From contig JASANH010001557.1 of the NCBI GenBank assembly GCA_030248295.1, forward strand, positions 62,001-126,000: a stretch of DNA of 64,000 nt, in the 5' to 3' direction. This document shows positions 33,732-45,499 of the stretch, piece by piece (within the stretch, counting starts at the first letter, position 1; each line of letters begins with the position of its first letter). The notes below the pieces were generated by a model. That model ran no database searches. It saw only the letters and a list, made by a program, of their open reading frames with translations, and had not been told where the DNA came from. Source of the stretch: Mesodorylaimus sp. YZB2_4 (Eukaryota > Nematoda > Enoplea > Dorylaimida > Dorylaimidae). The translations under genes and the position numbers were made by a program.

Positions 33732-36700
33732 CTATGTACAACTTTCAGTCTTATTATTACCTAACAACAATTTCAATTGTTCCTGCACGAACATTTCCTC
33801 CTCAGGGTCCACTTCTTCGCTATCACCTTCCTCCTCATCGTCGTCATCGCACTCCAACCTGTCCTCAGTTCCCTCGTCCACCAGCTCCACTCTTTTACTC
33901 GCCTCATCGGCACCTTCTTCCATTTTTCTTTCTTCCTCGTCCTTTTCACCAACTTTATCCACTGCAGTCACCAAGGCAGCCTCGGCTACTGTCGGAGAGC
34001 AGCTTTTCGACGAAGCCTCCGTCAAAGAGGGACGAATCGAACCTTGATTGGCACCCGCCGCCATCATCTGCCCCGTTGGTGACCAGAACTGTGGAAACGC
34101 TGCGGGGAAAGGATAAGGCCAACAAAACTGGGCATTTCCTGGCGTCGCCATGACCGAGCCCATGGGGGGCGCACCACCGTCCTGACCCATCGATGCACCA
34201 GTGCCTGGCGACTGTCGTTGCTCCATCACTGAGGCACCATTGGGACACACTGGACCAGCCGATGTAGTCGTCGCAGATGCGGGATGTGGGTAGCAGTACA
34301 TCATGGGCCAGGGCGTATATGGCCAACCAAATTGCGGCCACCAGCCGTTGGCAGCAGCGCTCGGCACCATTGGATAACTAAAAGCGGATTCACACCAGCG
34401 TCAGCACACAGTCGATCAAGCGATCACATCCTCCCTGCACCCCTAACCCCCCCCCCCCCCACAAGAATGATACAATCAGGCGCAAAAGTTCAGGACCCAA
34501 CTATATACCGTAGATACATAGGAGGCTAACATCGAACAACGCCCACTGCATTTTCCAAGATCCACGATCTCATCACTTACTTGCTGAGATCAGGAAACGG
34601 CAACGTCGACGACGATCCAACTGGCACGACTTCGCGCGGCAGGGGTACACTTCCTAGCGACGATGGTGTGACAGTCAAGGGCAACGAACTCGATGACCTC
34701 ATTTTCTGCCGATAATTAGCTCTTCGATTCTTCATCTTGTTAATAAACGCCGATTGCCTATTGGTCTTGTATTCTGGGTCACTCACAGCGCCTTGGTCTG
34801 AAACAGAATCTTATTATCAGCAAACTTACAACGTGTCGCTTTTAGATTTCCAACTTTCATTAGCCTCATCTGAATCTCTACGGAGCCCACAGACATTAGG
34901 AAGCGGACAGTAGGACGCCGTTTTCACACACCTTTGGTTGCTCACAAAAATCAAATGATTCAAAACTTTAAAACTCACGCTCATTCTCAAAAAAAGCCCA
35001 TAAATCGCCAAAACATGGCTTTACGAAGCAGCAGCTGGAACCCCTTGTTTTTCTATTTTCCCGTCCCACTGCGCGCATATTTCACTCGAGCATCGACAGA
35101 GCACTGCAAAACAACGATTTTACGGGGTCCTCATTGTACTCTCACAGTGCCTCACTCTTTGTGTCAAAAACACTTGGCAGCCTCAGCAGTGATTGATGCA
35201 GGTCGACTATCTCATTTTCCTCCTCGCAAACCATGTGCACCAATTGCACAACCAAGTTCGCAATCGAGGTGATAAACTTGTTGGACGAACCTACTGTCCC
35301 AAACACCCTTTTAGCTGCACGGCATGGCCATATCCTGTTTTTTTTAAAGCAAAACCTCTACTTTTTCGCAGAATGCTTACTGCCTTGGACCTGAGACGAA
35401 AACGTGATGCGCATCCTCAGTTACATGACATGTAGTATTAACAATTCACGCAGTATTTACAATTCGCTTCACCCTCAGCGAATTCAGAAACCATACCACT
35501 TGTATGTCTTATACAGTACAGCACGCCAGAGTGCAAAATATGGGTCAGACCGTCAACGTTCTCAGTCTTAGTCAACTTCCAATAACCCCAAAATCAATTA
35601 TGTCGCTTCCTAACTTTGCTTTCCAGTATTTCAGCATGGCTAGGGTGGCCTTGCACACTTAACTACCATGTGCTTATAAAACACGATGGTTTGATATGCT
35701 TCAGCGAACATGTTCTGCACAAAAGGTGACATTACCATACGACCACTGCGTCCCAATGTCCTAGTGTATTGCGACCTAGCGTCAGGAAAAATTTTTGGAA
35801 ATGTGTAATAGGCGTGTTTGGCCTGTGACGAAGGTTGTGTATTTGGTTTGCCAGTCAATACACTCTCTTCTCCCCAGGTAAGACAGAAGTCCGTCTGGCT
35901 CCTCCGATGAGCAAACCTGCATGGGGTGCTTTTAATACACCCACTCCCAGCGGTAGCTTCTCCAATGTACAGCCTGGTGCACCTGCGAATCACCCAGGCC
36001 CCACTTACCAGCGATCGATGATGACGACGACCAATTCCAACTGGCCCTGTGCCTCCTGTATCGATCATCCACAGCCTCGCTGGCGCCCGCACTCGGCAGG
36101 GTCGTCATTTCAGTCACCGCATCGCCATTGCTCAGAACAGCCGCCGATGTTCTTCGCGATTTACAAAATTGGAAGAGTCGTTTTCGATAATCGGCGCACA
36201 CGAATAACCAAGCACTGACCACCAGAGCGGGCGCGCACATCAGAATGACCTGGAACTGGGCCATCCGTACATCGCGATCATTGTGATAGTGGCACGCAGA
36301 ATTCGATTCGTCCACATCTTTGTGACTGTTACGTAATTTACATCTAAAAATCATTGAACGAATTGATAAGATATTCGAACTAACACCCTCTTTTTCTTCT
36401 CTGGCACTCATTGAATTTCCGAATTTTACACAATTATAAATCCATTGCACCCAAAAGGTGAGGACCCCTTTTCCCGCCATTTTCAGATTCAAATTTTTGA
36501 GCAGAGGCCCTCAGATTGATAAAAACCTCGAATTCAAGCTTGCATTTTTTGTGCCTCTACGGTGCGTTTCTTAACTATAATCAGTCTCCAGAGCTACATC
36601 GATTTCAGCCTGAACACCTGAAAACTCTCTCATTCTCAACTTACGCGACATAATTCACAATCATTTCACGTTGTTCATTCGAAGCCAGCATGTCAGTGAA

Positions 36701-39700
36701 AACGAGCGAGGCCGATGTCATTTGCAAAACGAGCAAGCAAATCAAAAGAAATCCTAGAAGATGAAATTCTTTATTAAATTACTTCCAAATAAAAAAATGT
36801 TCATCCCATACCAACTTGTGTAATTGTCGGCACTTGCTTTGCAGGCTTATTCAATCGATCGCCGACCGCCAGCTTATCATCGCTTCGAAAGGCAACCAGA
36901 ACGCCTAAAAAAGAAGTTAAAAATGCTAAATCTTCCACGCAAAGAGTGAATTATAAAAGTTTTGCAAGAGAAAAATGTCTCTGCCGAATAACTGATTATG
37001 GCTAATAAACTTTCAGCATTAACAATACATACAGGAGGTACCTACATCTAATTATGATTGTGTTCCTTAGGCCTCGAATGCGCTGTACAGTGCTTGGCTA
37101 GGGTTAAAGTACGACATGACATGATTCTGATCCCAACTTTTACTCTCTAGTTTTAGTGTGCGCGAATTTCCCAAAAACAGAGTATAGATCGCTGTCAGTT
37201 ACTTCTAACTGCGCGTATTTCAAGTAGGTTAACATGGGTTTATTTTGTAGTGGATATCACATTATCCACCTCCCTTGCTTTTTCTTTCATATCTTATCAC
37301 TTCCTTTCTCATCCTAGGCTTAGGCTCAGGCTCATTATTCTGGTATTTTCTCGATTAAAAAGCATCGAACACAAGTTGTTTCTGCCGTCGTGTTTTCTAA
37401 ACGTGCGAGCTCCAACGCACGACGCGTGCTCTGCGACCGCGCAAACGGTTTCGTTGCAGTCGCAAACAGCCGCTGTCGCCGCCTTTGACGCGTGTCTGCC
37501 TGGCAGGGTACAGATTTGAAATACAGTCGAGTCCGCTTAGTATCACCAGCTCCGGACGGGAAGAAAATGTGACAATATTCGGACTGTGTAAAACCGAAGT
37601 ACACTCTAAAATTGCCAAAACTTTACTTTTTTGCGTTTTATCGCCATTCGTATTATTTTCATATATTCCTAGCGTTTTTTAAAGACAAAACGCTTTTTCA
37701 AAAGTTTTTTTAACCAAAGAAATTCATAATATGAGGATCAGTCAGATCAAAGCTGAAGCATTAAGGTGCCATGCGCCTTCATGTAAGCGTTTTCTTGCGA
37801 GAAATCCTAGTTTTTGAGGATTTTGCATTTGTTTAAGACTGACAAGAGTGAACTCTTTTCTAATACTTATTCCGCTTGGCCAAGAAATTTATGTGACAAT
37901 AAGCGGACAAAGCCAAATTCAGCGCGATAGTAAGCGAACTCAATATGCACACAAAGTATAGGGAAGAAATTCGGGACTTCGGACTGTGACATTATCCAGT
38001 GTGACTATGAATGGACTCGACTGTATGCTCTAACTGCGCGTAATGCGTACAGTTAATCCAACGGTCACCTACAGTAAGAGACCTATTCGCTTTGTTGCGC
38101 AGACTCTGTTGCATTTTTGTGTCATAAAAGAATTCTTTTCGAGGTTTATATTCAAGTTTTACAAGATCTTCTCTGAACCAGATTTTTAAAATTCTGTAGT
38201 GATCAGGATGATGTTAGTTTCATATTTACCGCGCATTGCTATTTGAATATGGTTGCCTTCTTTTTTATTTGGCACTAGTACATTTGTTAAGTCTAATTAT
38301 GAGTCATGCTATCTTTGCGTGTTCTACGAAACCTATATAAGCTCGTCTTTTCGTGTCTTCGGAGCGCTTTAGTCCGTTCGTGAATTGCGGTAAGCCAATA
38401 AAGAGTTGCTTTTAATCGAGTAAAGCGCCCTTTGTAGGAACCCACCCAAGCTCTACAATTCAAAAACTTGCGCCATTTGTGAAAGCTAAATGTTTTAACT
38501 ATTCTAATCAGGCAGCTAAATACAAAAATTTCTGTATATTTCGATAATCATCTAAAACCTAGGCCCCTGGTCAAGGAAGTCTGAAAGTTTTTAGGCGCTT
38601 GAATTGAAAAGGGGTGCAGGAAGCTCAAAACTAAGTTTCTTGTATCCATTGCATAATAAACTTTTTATATCAACATGATTCACACATGGCGCAGGAAAAG
38701 ATTCCTTCCAGATTTCTCCATGCACCTCAGGCAAAACTTAAATTTTTTCACAATCCAAGACATCAAAATGTAATTTTTCCCATCTGTGATCTGCAAGATT
38801 CCCGTTTTGCCGAGTTTCACAGGGTTTTTTTCAGAAACTTTTCACATTCCCTAACTTTTCCAGTTTTTCCAAACTTGAACGAGCCCTGCTTAGCCCAAGC
38901 CTTGCGATCGTGCTACATGCAACATGGTTTGGAGGCCGCACGTTGGTGGTGGCGGGGTCGAAATTTTTGGCAGGCAGTCTGGCTGGCAACCAATTTTATT
39001 TGATAACGCGTGATAATTATCCCATTTTTGTATCGTTATGCCTCCTTGAGTCTTGAATTTCAACATGAGAACTGCGAAACTCATGGGGAGGCATTTTCGC
39101 TCAAACGTCTCACTGCGCTCGGCCAATCTTCCCTCCCGACTGTCATAAACTCTCTTGCACCTGAGCATCAGTGCGCGCGGCAAATTCAAATATTCGACTA
39201 TCAACAAGTTCTGTGATACAAAGTTACAGCGCACTCTCTATTCGCTCATATTTCATTTCGAGAATTGGAGAATGTGACTTGTACAGGGCCACGCCGAAAG
39301 TCTGGGCAGGTCCAGGATTTTTTCCAATAGGAGAGGGGGTTTAGACCCACTTTTTCAAACGTTTTTAAATTACAAAATTGACAATTTTTCAAGCCTACCT
39401 GGTATACATCCCCAGCTTTGGATGCTCACGATAAGAAATTTTCGCTTTTCAAATTTGAACTGCCTTGACTTGCAGCATTCAAAAAAAAATTTAAAACTGT
39501 GGATGCCAAGAGTATTTATATCACGAATATGGAATAATTCCCGGTATTAAGGCCGAAGACTAGAAAATGATTACAGCTAAACTTGGTGCATCATCTGAAA
39601 CCCAGCCCCTGGCCACCTGGGAGGGGGTCGAAAAAGCAAAAGAAAGCAAGTTTTTTGTATCCATAGCGTTATAAACAATTTACATTAACAAGGGTCACAC

Positions 39701-41631
39701 ACGGCGGGGAAAATGATTTGGTTACCCCAAACAAAACCGAAAGTTTTCTGAATTCCTTAGTTTGCACCTCAAAATACAACCTTTTACATTTTTTCCTGAT
39801 TTTGCCTGAAAGATTCCAATTTCCCTGGTTTTTCCGTGTTTTCCAGATAAATTTGAAAATTATCCTATTTTCTTCAACAATTTAAAAACATCAAAATCCA
39901 TAATGTAATTTTTCATAGTTTTCCACGATTGTGGCTTCCTATTTTCTCTGCTTTTCGCAGGTTTTTCAGACATTTCCAGGCAGAGACTCAGCAAGTTTTG
40001 GCTCGTCCATCGGGGGGAGGGACCCATTTTTCAAGCCTGGGGCTTAAACCCCTCAGTTCAGTTTCAGATGCTGAATTGATGCCTCGTTAATCCCCAATAA
40101 AGCCCCCAAAATCAGTTTAAGTCACGATGCGTCCATTAGAAACCACTTTCTTTTAAAAATGCTAAATCCTTACTCAATCCGAATAAAATAAAAGCAAAAA
40201 TCGAAGAGACGGCCAACGGCGCCACATACCACATTATTCCATGCCAACTCGTCTTACTCACAAAACAAACCGCCAAAATCGGATCTCCATCAATCTGGAA
40301 TCGAAAAAATTTCTACTAAGAGAAACAAGCTTTTTAACAAATGTCAAATTGACCTGCATGGAAGCCAGACCACCCGTCAGCATCATAATCACCAACGAGA
40401 CCACACTGACCAATTGATAAGGCGAAAATGAACAATGCTGAGCAGCGCATCGCCATCGCAGATGCAAAAACGAAAACACGACCACCCACGACGACGCCGC
40501 CACCGTACTAGCCAATAAAGCCGTGTATTGTAAAGTGCACCAAATACCAGCCCTGAAAAAAAGTTAAAAACGGAATTATATTTTTTGAAAACACTAAAAA
40601 TATAATTTTACTGCAAAGATTCTCGCCTGGTCGGTTCTTTTAATCGAATACTTCCATCCGGACGACAAATACTATCCGAATCCGATATTATTTGAATAAA
40701 CCAAGTTAAAATTAATGTTAAATGGCAAGCGAGAAAATAAAAAAGTGGCCAAAAATATGCACGACGATTTTTCGTATCTTGATTCTCCGAATATAATAAA
40801 CCCTGAAAATTTTTCAATTTAAAGATTTTTCAAAAATCCAAAAAAAGCTTTTTTTAAACTTACCATTGTAATTAAAGTAAAAATAAAAATACAAAATAAA
40901 CCAATTAATAATAATTGTTGAATCGGTTGATGTCGATCGATTCGAAGACTTGTACAATTTAATCCGCAATGATCAACAATCCAACCAGTTTTATAATCGG
41001 TTAATATTAATGGATTTAAACATTTCAAATCCGATGTCCAAACCGTATTTTTCGATATTTTACATTGATTTGTAAAAATTGAATTCAATTCAACGCTTTC
41101 ATTCGTGAAAAAACAATCGCCTAACGAGTTCGGCCATAATTGTTCTTCGATTAAAAATGAACATTTCGAACGAGTTTCTGAACAAAGTGACCTCGATATT
41201 CGTTGAACACGTCCATTCTTGCAGGGCGGATAAAATATTGAACAAAGTAATTCGCGTAATAAACGCCAACATTCGGGAAGACCCGAATAAATTGATAAAC
41301 GTTCGCTTAATTCTTGCGGTGTTAAACGCCAATTTAATGTTTCTAAATGTCGAGACGATGAAAAAGCGAATTGTATGGAGGCACCGAAACAAGTCGTTCC
41401 ATTTTCCACTAATCGACAACCATCGATCGACGAATCTTCGACGTAACATTCCGGTTTCATGGTCCAATCTTTTTTGAAAAATGGATTTTCAACAGTTTGC
41501 GATGGTTTGACAGATTTTTGACGAAAATTAACTCGACTATTTCTCAGTTCGTGTTGTTCGAGTAAAGTATTGGAGGAGTGGATAAATGGGATAAAAGAAA
41601 TTGAAAGAAAAATAAGTTGAAAATAAGCCAT
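33732..41631 (-). CDS. smo: Smoothened, Hedgehog-pathway 7TM receptor
   Basis: Nine exons on the minus strand: 41631-40864, 40802-40612, 40552-40354, 40294-40174, 36904-36812, 36753-36645, 36343-36009, 34797-34581, 34377-33732. They give 892 aa with all phases consistent. The start is the ATG before a signal peptide (MAYFQLIFLSISFIPFIHS). A Cys-rich Frizzled-type domain follows (CFGASIQF, SGLPECWRLL, LLCSIFYPPC), then the linker, seven membrane segments and a cytoplasmic tail. Diagnostic for Smoothened rather than Frizzled are ICRPDGSIRLKEPT in the first extracellular loop region, IDGDPILAVCFV and GFLLICLLVLQ. The tail carries a PKA-type RRTS after the last helix, RQKMRSSSS, a Trp/Pro/Tyr-rich stretch and a strongly acidic run before the end. 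Known role: relays Hedgehog signal when Patched is inhibited, usually at cilia. Intron 4 (36905-40173) holds transposon sequence. Confidence 0.93.
34798..36008. other. Smoothened intron 7
   Basis: A 1.2-kb intron with no recognisable gene or element. Confidence 0.5.
37050..37130 (+). repeat. SINE family 2 tail fragment
   Basis: TGTTCCTTAGGCCTCGAATG..GCTTGGCTAGGGTTAAAGT..GACATGACATG matches the tail of the copy at 14.12-14.28 kb. It lies in the large Smoothened intron, antisense to the gene. Confidence 0.5.
37524..38023. mobile_element. 500-bp pogo/Tigger-like MITE
   Basis: Inverted ends CAGTCGAGTCC and GGACTCGACTG are flanked by TA on each side (37522-37523 and 38024-38025). The interior contains several variants of CGGACTGTG and AAGCGGAC, a style typical of pogo-class elements. 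No transposase frame. It sits in Smoothened intron 4. Confidence 0.7.
38565..40130. repeat. two direct copies of a ~1-kb degenerate repeat
   Basis: The segment starting near 38570 (CCCCTGGTCAAGG, TTTCTTGTATCCATTGC, TTCACACATGGCGCAGG) recurs near 39600 (CCCCTGGCCACCTGG, TTTTTGTATCCATAGCG, TCACACACGGCGGGG). Each is followed by TTTTCCAG-rich sequence. A third weak relative lies near 60.66-60.98 kb. It is an unidentified transposon in Smoothened intron 4. Confidence 0.5.
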
Positions 41632-41699
41632 TTTGCAGTAAATGGTGCGCAAGGCAAGGCGAGGTTGAAAAGCACCAAAAATTGCAAGAAAGGCACAAA

Positions 41700-43990
41700 G
41701 ATAAATAAGCTAAATCTAAAATTTATATTTTTACGGCATCGTAAACAATTTTTTTTTACCAAGCGGCACGAAATATATGGATAAATAATTGCAGAGATTG
41801 AGGATACTGTACACTGCGCGCTGCACACTTGACGCAGGCAAAGGCGCGTTCTGACACAAAAGGGCGGGATATCCAAATTAGACTCGGTTTTCGAATTGAG
41901 AAAGCGAATCCAAAAATTTTGGATCGTGGATTCCTCTAAGTGACGACAAGAAGGATGAAATTTCTGGAGTGCGAATAAGCGCTATGCGAAGTCGTAATTT
42001 CGAGCATGAAAAGAAGATTGTTTGCGCATGCGAAAACTTGCGGGCATGCAACTATGCCACACACATGTCTCATCTCATGTCATATCATACTTTATCTAAA
42101 GCGAAGAATGAATAGCGAACTCGATGGTTAACGAAAGTTGACCCAACCTTAACTTCCAATAAGCCCTTGCGACCGCCTTTACTTGACGCATCGCATCGCT
42201 TGTTGCGACGGTCGCACTGCTATAGTATAGCTATATCATCTTCACGATGCAGCAAATAAGCTTATCCGCGATGCGACCGTTGTGATATAGTATACTTGCT
42301 TGCGGCGAATAATGGTTGACTGCGTCAATTAGCCCTCTAAAGTGACGCATCGCACCGAAGTGCAGTATACTTTGGGCTTAAAGCATAGAATAGCATAAGA
42401 GGAAAGCAGATTAATTGCTTATTTATATTTGGATTCAATCAACTACAAAAATTTTGAGCAGGTCTGCTGGAGGTCTGGCTCCTGTCGTTATGCATTGATC
42501 AAAAAATTGATGGAGTTGCTAAATGGTAAACGGCCCACGAATCCAGTTTCTGTTAGAAAAGTGCGCCAGAGAATGCAGGACATGGAGAAAAGTGAAGAAA
42601 CAGTCCAACAATAATGGCGTCAAGAGACACACTGGTAGTGGTCGAAATGAAACACTTCCTACAAGGAGGTCATTGCGTCGAAAATGGGTAACACTCTAGC
42701 GTCTAGAATTCCAGGAAGTATGCTTGAAGCAGGTGGAACCTTTAGCGATGGCATGTTCAGAGGATGAGAATGAAGGTGACTACACAGGTGGTTTTGGCTT
42801 ACACTTGCACCACGAAGCACTCAGGCTCCACCCACTCTGCTGCATTCTGCTGGGTGACACTGACTGCTGGACTGTGCTCTGATGCTGAATGCAGGCCAAG
42901 CTGCTGGCTGATCTATATGTTCGACCTGAGCGGTTTTTGCGGGTAGGACATCTGGTGACGAAACTGATGCAGTCGTGAAGAATGATAACTTGGACTGGTT
43001 TGAGGGGGCTGAGTCTAGAATCGACTGATCATCGACAGCCGAGTCTGACGCTCAGCTCGACATTAGCCCTTGTAAATCAGTTCCAAGATCCTGACGCTTA
43101 CGGCGTATTTAGCCAAATTGCACTATCAAGTGACCATGAGCCGTTCAGCAATTGGCCACTGACTTATGGTCTGAAGGACGCATCGAGCTGATTTATGCCA
43201 CCAACCCAAACTGGAGCAACATCGAAAATTCCGGAAAATGCGGGCCGATCTGCTACTCGCACAACCAACATCACGCACAATAGTTGCAAACTAATGTGGT
43301 CGAGCAAGTAAAAGTCAATGGTTTTCGATCGTCAGTGCGGGTATGGAAATAGCAGCGAATCGGTATGTGGAGCGTGAACATATAAAGACAGAGTGGCAAG
43401 ACACTACATAGCATTTTTTGGCAGAATCCATGTTTTAAATCAGCACTCCCTCTCAAAAATATAGTATTTAGCATCAATAATCCCACCTGAGTCTGCTGAT
43501 CTCCAACGATATGTTTATCAGTCGAAAGCCAATATAGTGAGCGAGCGCGCTGAGAAGGAGTAAAGACCAAGGCGGAATGGCTTATTCAGATATACTGTAG
43601 GCACATAAGTATTAGCCTTCCGCCTAATGCATCTGCTGCATAGACTGCTAGCCAGACAGGAAGTGGCTTGGGCACAGGGTTTTTGATTTTAGCCATTAAG
43701 GAATACTGGAAAGCAAAGTTAGGGAACGACTTGATTGATTTTAAGGCTACCTTGAAGTAAACCAGGACTAAGAATGTTGATGGGCTGACTCGTAGTTTTC
43801 ACTACTGTATGGCTTGCTAAATAAGCCGCTATACACAAGAAATTTTGTTTTTAAATTCTCTGAGGTTGAAGCGAAGTGTAAATACTGCATAAATCACTAT
43901 GCATATGATAACATTGAGGATGTTCACCCCTTTCGTCTAATGTCCGAGTGCAGTAGCATTTTGGAGAAACGTAAAGAATTTAAGATCTGG
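41700..43990. other. region upstream of Smoothened
   Basis: No gene recognised. It contains a SINE-2 tail fragment (42.06-42.12 kb) and, at 42170-42370, repeated GCGATGCGACCG and TATAGTATA words. The Smoothened promoter should be near the left end, but no site cluster is evident. Confidence 0.4.
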
Positions 43991-44007
43991 CCATTACGTT
44001 GGGGGCG

Positions 44008-44430
44008 CGTTTTGGTCGGTTTTCCCGATGATCGTAGCCAGATCCACCTTCAAAGTGCGATTGCCAAACAAGCTAGCATCAGAAGCCTGGTTTGTTGGGG
44101 CACTGGCTGCAGGAGAGGCTCGTTTCGCGTTTTGGTCGGTTTTCTCGATGATCGTAGCCAGATCCACCTTCAAAGTGCGATTGCCAAACAAGCTAGCATC
44201 AGAAGCCTGGTTTGTTGGGGCACTGGCTGCAGGAGAGGCTCGTTTCGCGTTTTGGTCGGTTTTCCCGATGATCGTAGCCGGATCCACCTTCAGAGTGCGA
44301 TTGCCAAACAAGCTAGCATCAGAAGCCTGGTTTGTTGGGGCACCGGCTGCAGGAGAGGCGCGTTTCTCGTTTTGGTTGGGGTTCCCAGTGATCGGAGTCG
44401 GATCCGGCCTCATGGTTCGCTTGCCAAACA
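44008..44430 (-). repeat. 120-bp tandem repeat, 3 full copies plus a diverged one
   Basis: Copies start at about 44008, 44128, 44248 and 44368 with the word CGTTTTGGTCGGTTTTC. The period is exactly 120 bp. The minus strand is open across 43994-44488 and would encode a 40-residue repeat (SLFGNRTLKVDPATIIGKTD and a SPAA..APTNQ part). The plus strand is also open in two frames, as expected when a multiple-of-three unit is amplified, so coding is unproven. Confidence 0.75.
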
Positions 44431-44499
44431 TCGTTTCTTCTGAAATTCTATTCGTGGGAAGGATGGCAAGGCGTAATAGACTGCTCACGAGAGTAAGAC

Positions 44500-45020
44500 G
44501 CAGAGGACTGACAGTAACTAGTTACTGCTTGAAACAGGCAGTGAATTGAAAAGTGGTGTACTCCGAAGTGCCGCCTGTAAATGCAAGTGCAAGTGATTCT
44601 TCGCTAGACTTTACAATTTCCATTTAAATAAAGTGGTTTTCCTATTTACTCATTGATGTATTGCCTGTCTGTGGTCTGGCTTCAGGATGCTATTTTCTAT
44701 AAGAGCGAACCGCAATCGATTTTTCTTTCACTTGTGAAATCCTTGGCTCGCCCTGGGATAGAACTAGGGCTGACCAGAGGATGGCCCAAGTCAGGAACAG
44801 TACCACGTAGTCCACGGACACTTATTGATACAGTTTACTATCCCCACACCAATAAGGCCGTGTAGACTCACAATTCGGGGAGCAGCCGCACGTGTCGGCC
44901 GTCAAAGGGGTTCTGACGGACCTGAGCCCGAAGTGCTCACAGAGCAGTTCAGATCAGGTGATCCAGACTAGTTCTCAACCGATGTCTGCAATCAGACCAG
45001 TCACTCGACCTCAACCTCGC
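44500..45020. other. no gene recognised
   Basis: Includes a reversed tRNA-B-box-like word near 44755 (GGGATAGAACTAGG). No other supported feature. Confidence 0.35.
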
Positions 45021-45024
45021 TCAC

Positions 45025-45440
45025 GTAGGTTTGGCTCGCTATCTCGGTAGTGCAACTCGGCCCCGCCTCCTCGCGCCGTTGCCGCCAGAAGCAGACAGCA
45101 TTTTGATGATGTTTTACGTTCAAATCAAGCGCGAACTGCGACTGCTTATTGCAACCAGTCTGCTCGCGTCTGTAGCAACGCGTTGCTGAGGGAGGGAAAA
45201 AAGGGAGGAGTTAAAAAAAAGAGGGGGGCACCTCGCGAGGGCAGTTTAAAGCAAAAAGGCGAACTACAGTTTGTGGGCGGGTCGTCGCCTAGCAACTTGT
45301 AGTTCGCCGTTTGGCGATTGACCAAGAAATGCGTTTGCCCCGATGTTTAGAAAATGAGTCACCAGCTGTGTCAACATTGTAGGCCTACGTTTTATAAGGG
45401 GGTGGGCCTGGGGTGGGGCCTTGATGTATATAATTGAAGA
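45025..45440 (+). promoter_or_regulatory. CpG-rich promoter-like block with RFX-type X-box in a hairpin loop
   Basis: An X-box-like GTCGCCTAGCAAC (45284-45296) lies in the loop of an 11-bp perfect inverted repeat (GGCGAACTACA 45258-45268, TGTAGTTCGCC 45298-45308), beside GGGCGGG. Upstream is the palindrome AGCAACGCGTTGCT (45174-45187). Downstream are GGGTGGGG-type boxes and a TATATAATT TATA-like word (45426-45434). RFX sites mark ciliary-gene promoters in animals. No gene was identified in either direction, so function is inference. Confidence 0.45.
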
Positions 45441-45499
45441 ATCTTGTGTGATCATGCGATCAGCAATCATCGAAACATATCATTCCTAATATCATCGGC

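Noticed and set aside
33734-34153. Plus-strand frames of 100-139 codons
   Set aside because: They are antisense to the acidic, Ser/Pro-rich last exon of Smoothened.
38340-38460. Possible LTR 3' end (AATAAAGAGTTGC near 38400)
   Set aside because: No matching second LTR, primer-binding site or target duplication could be found.
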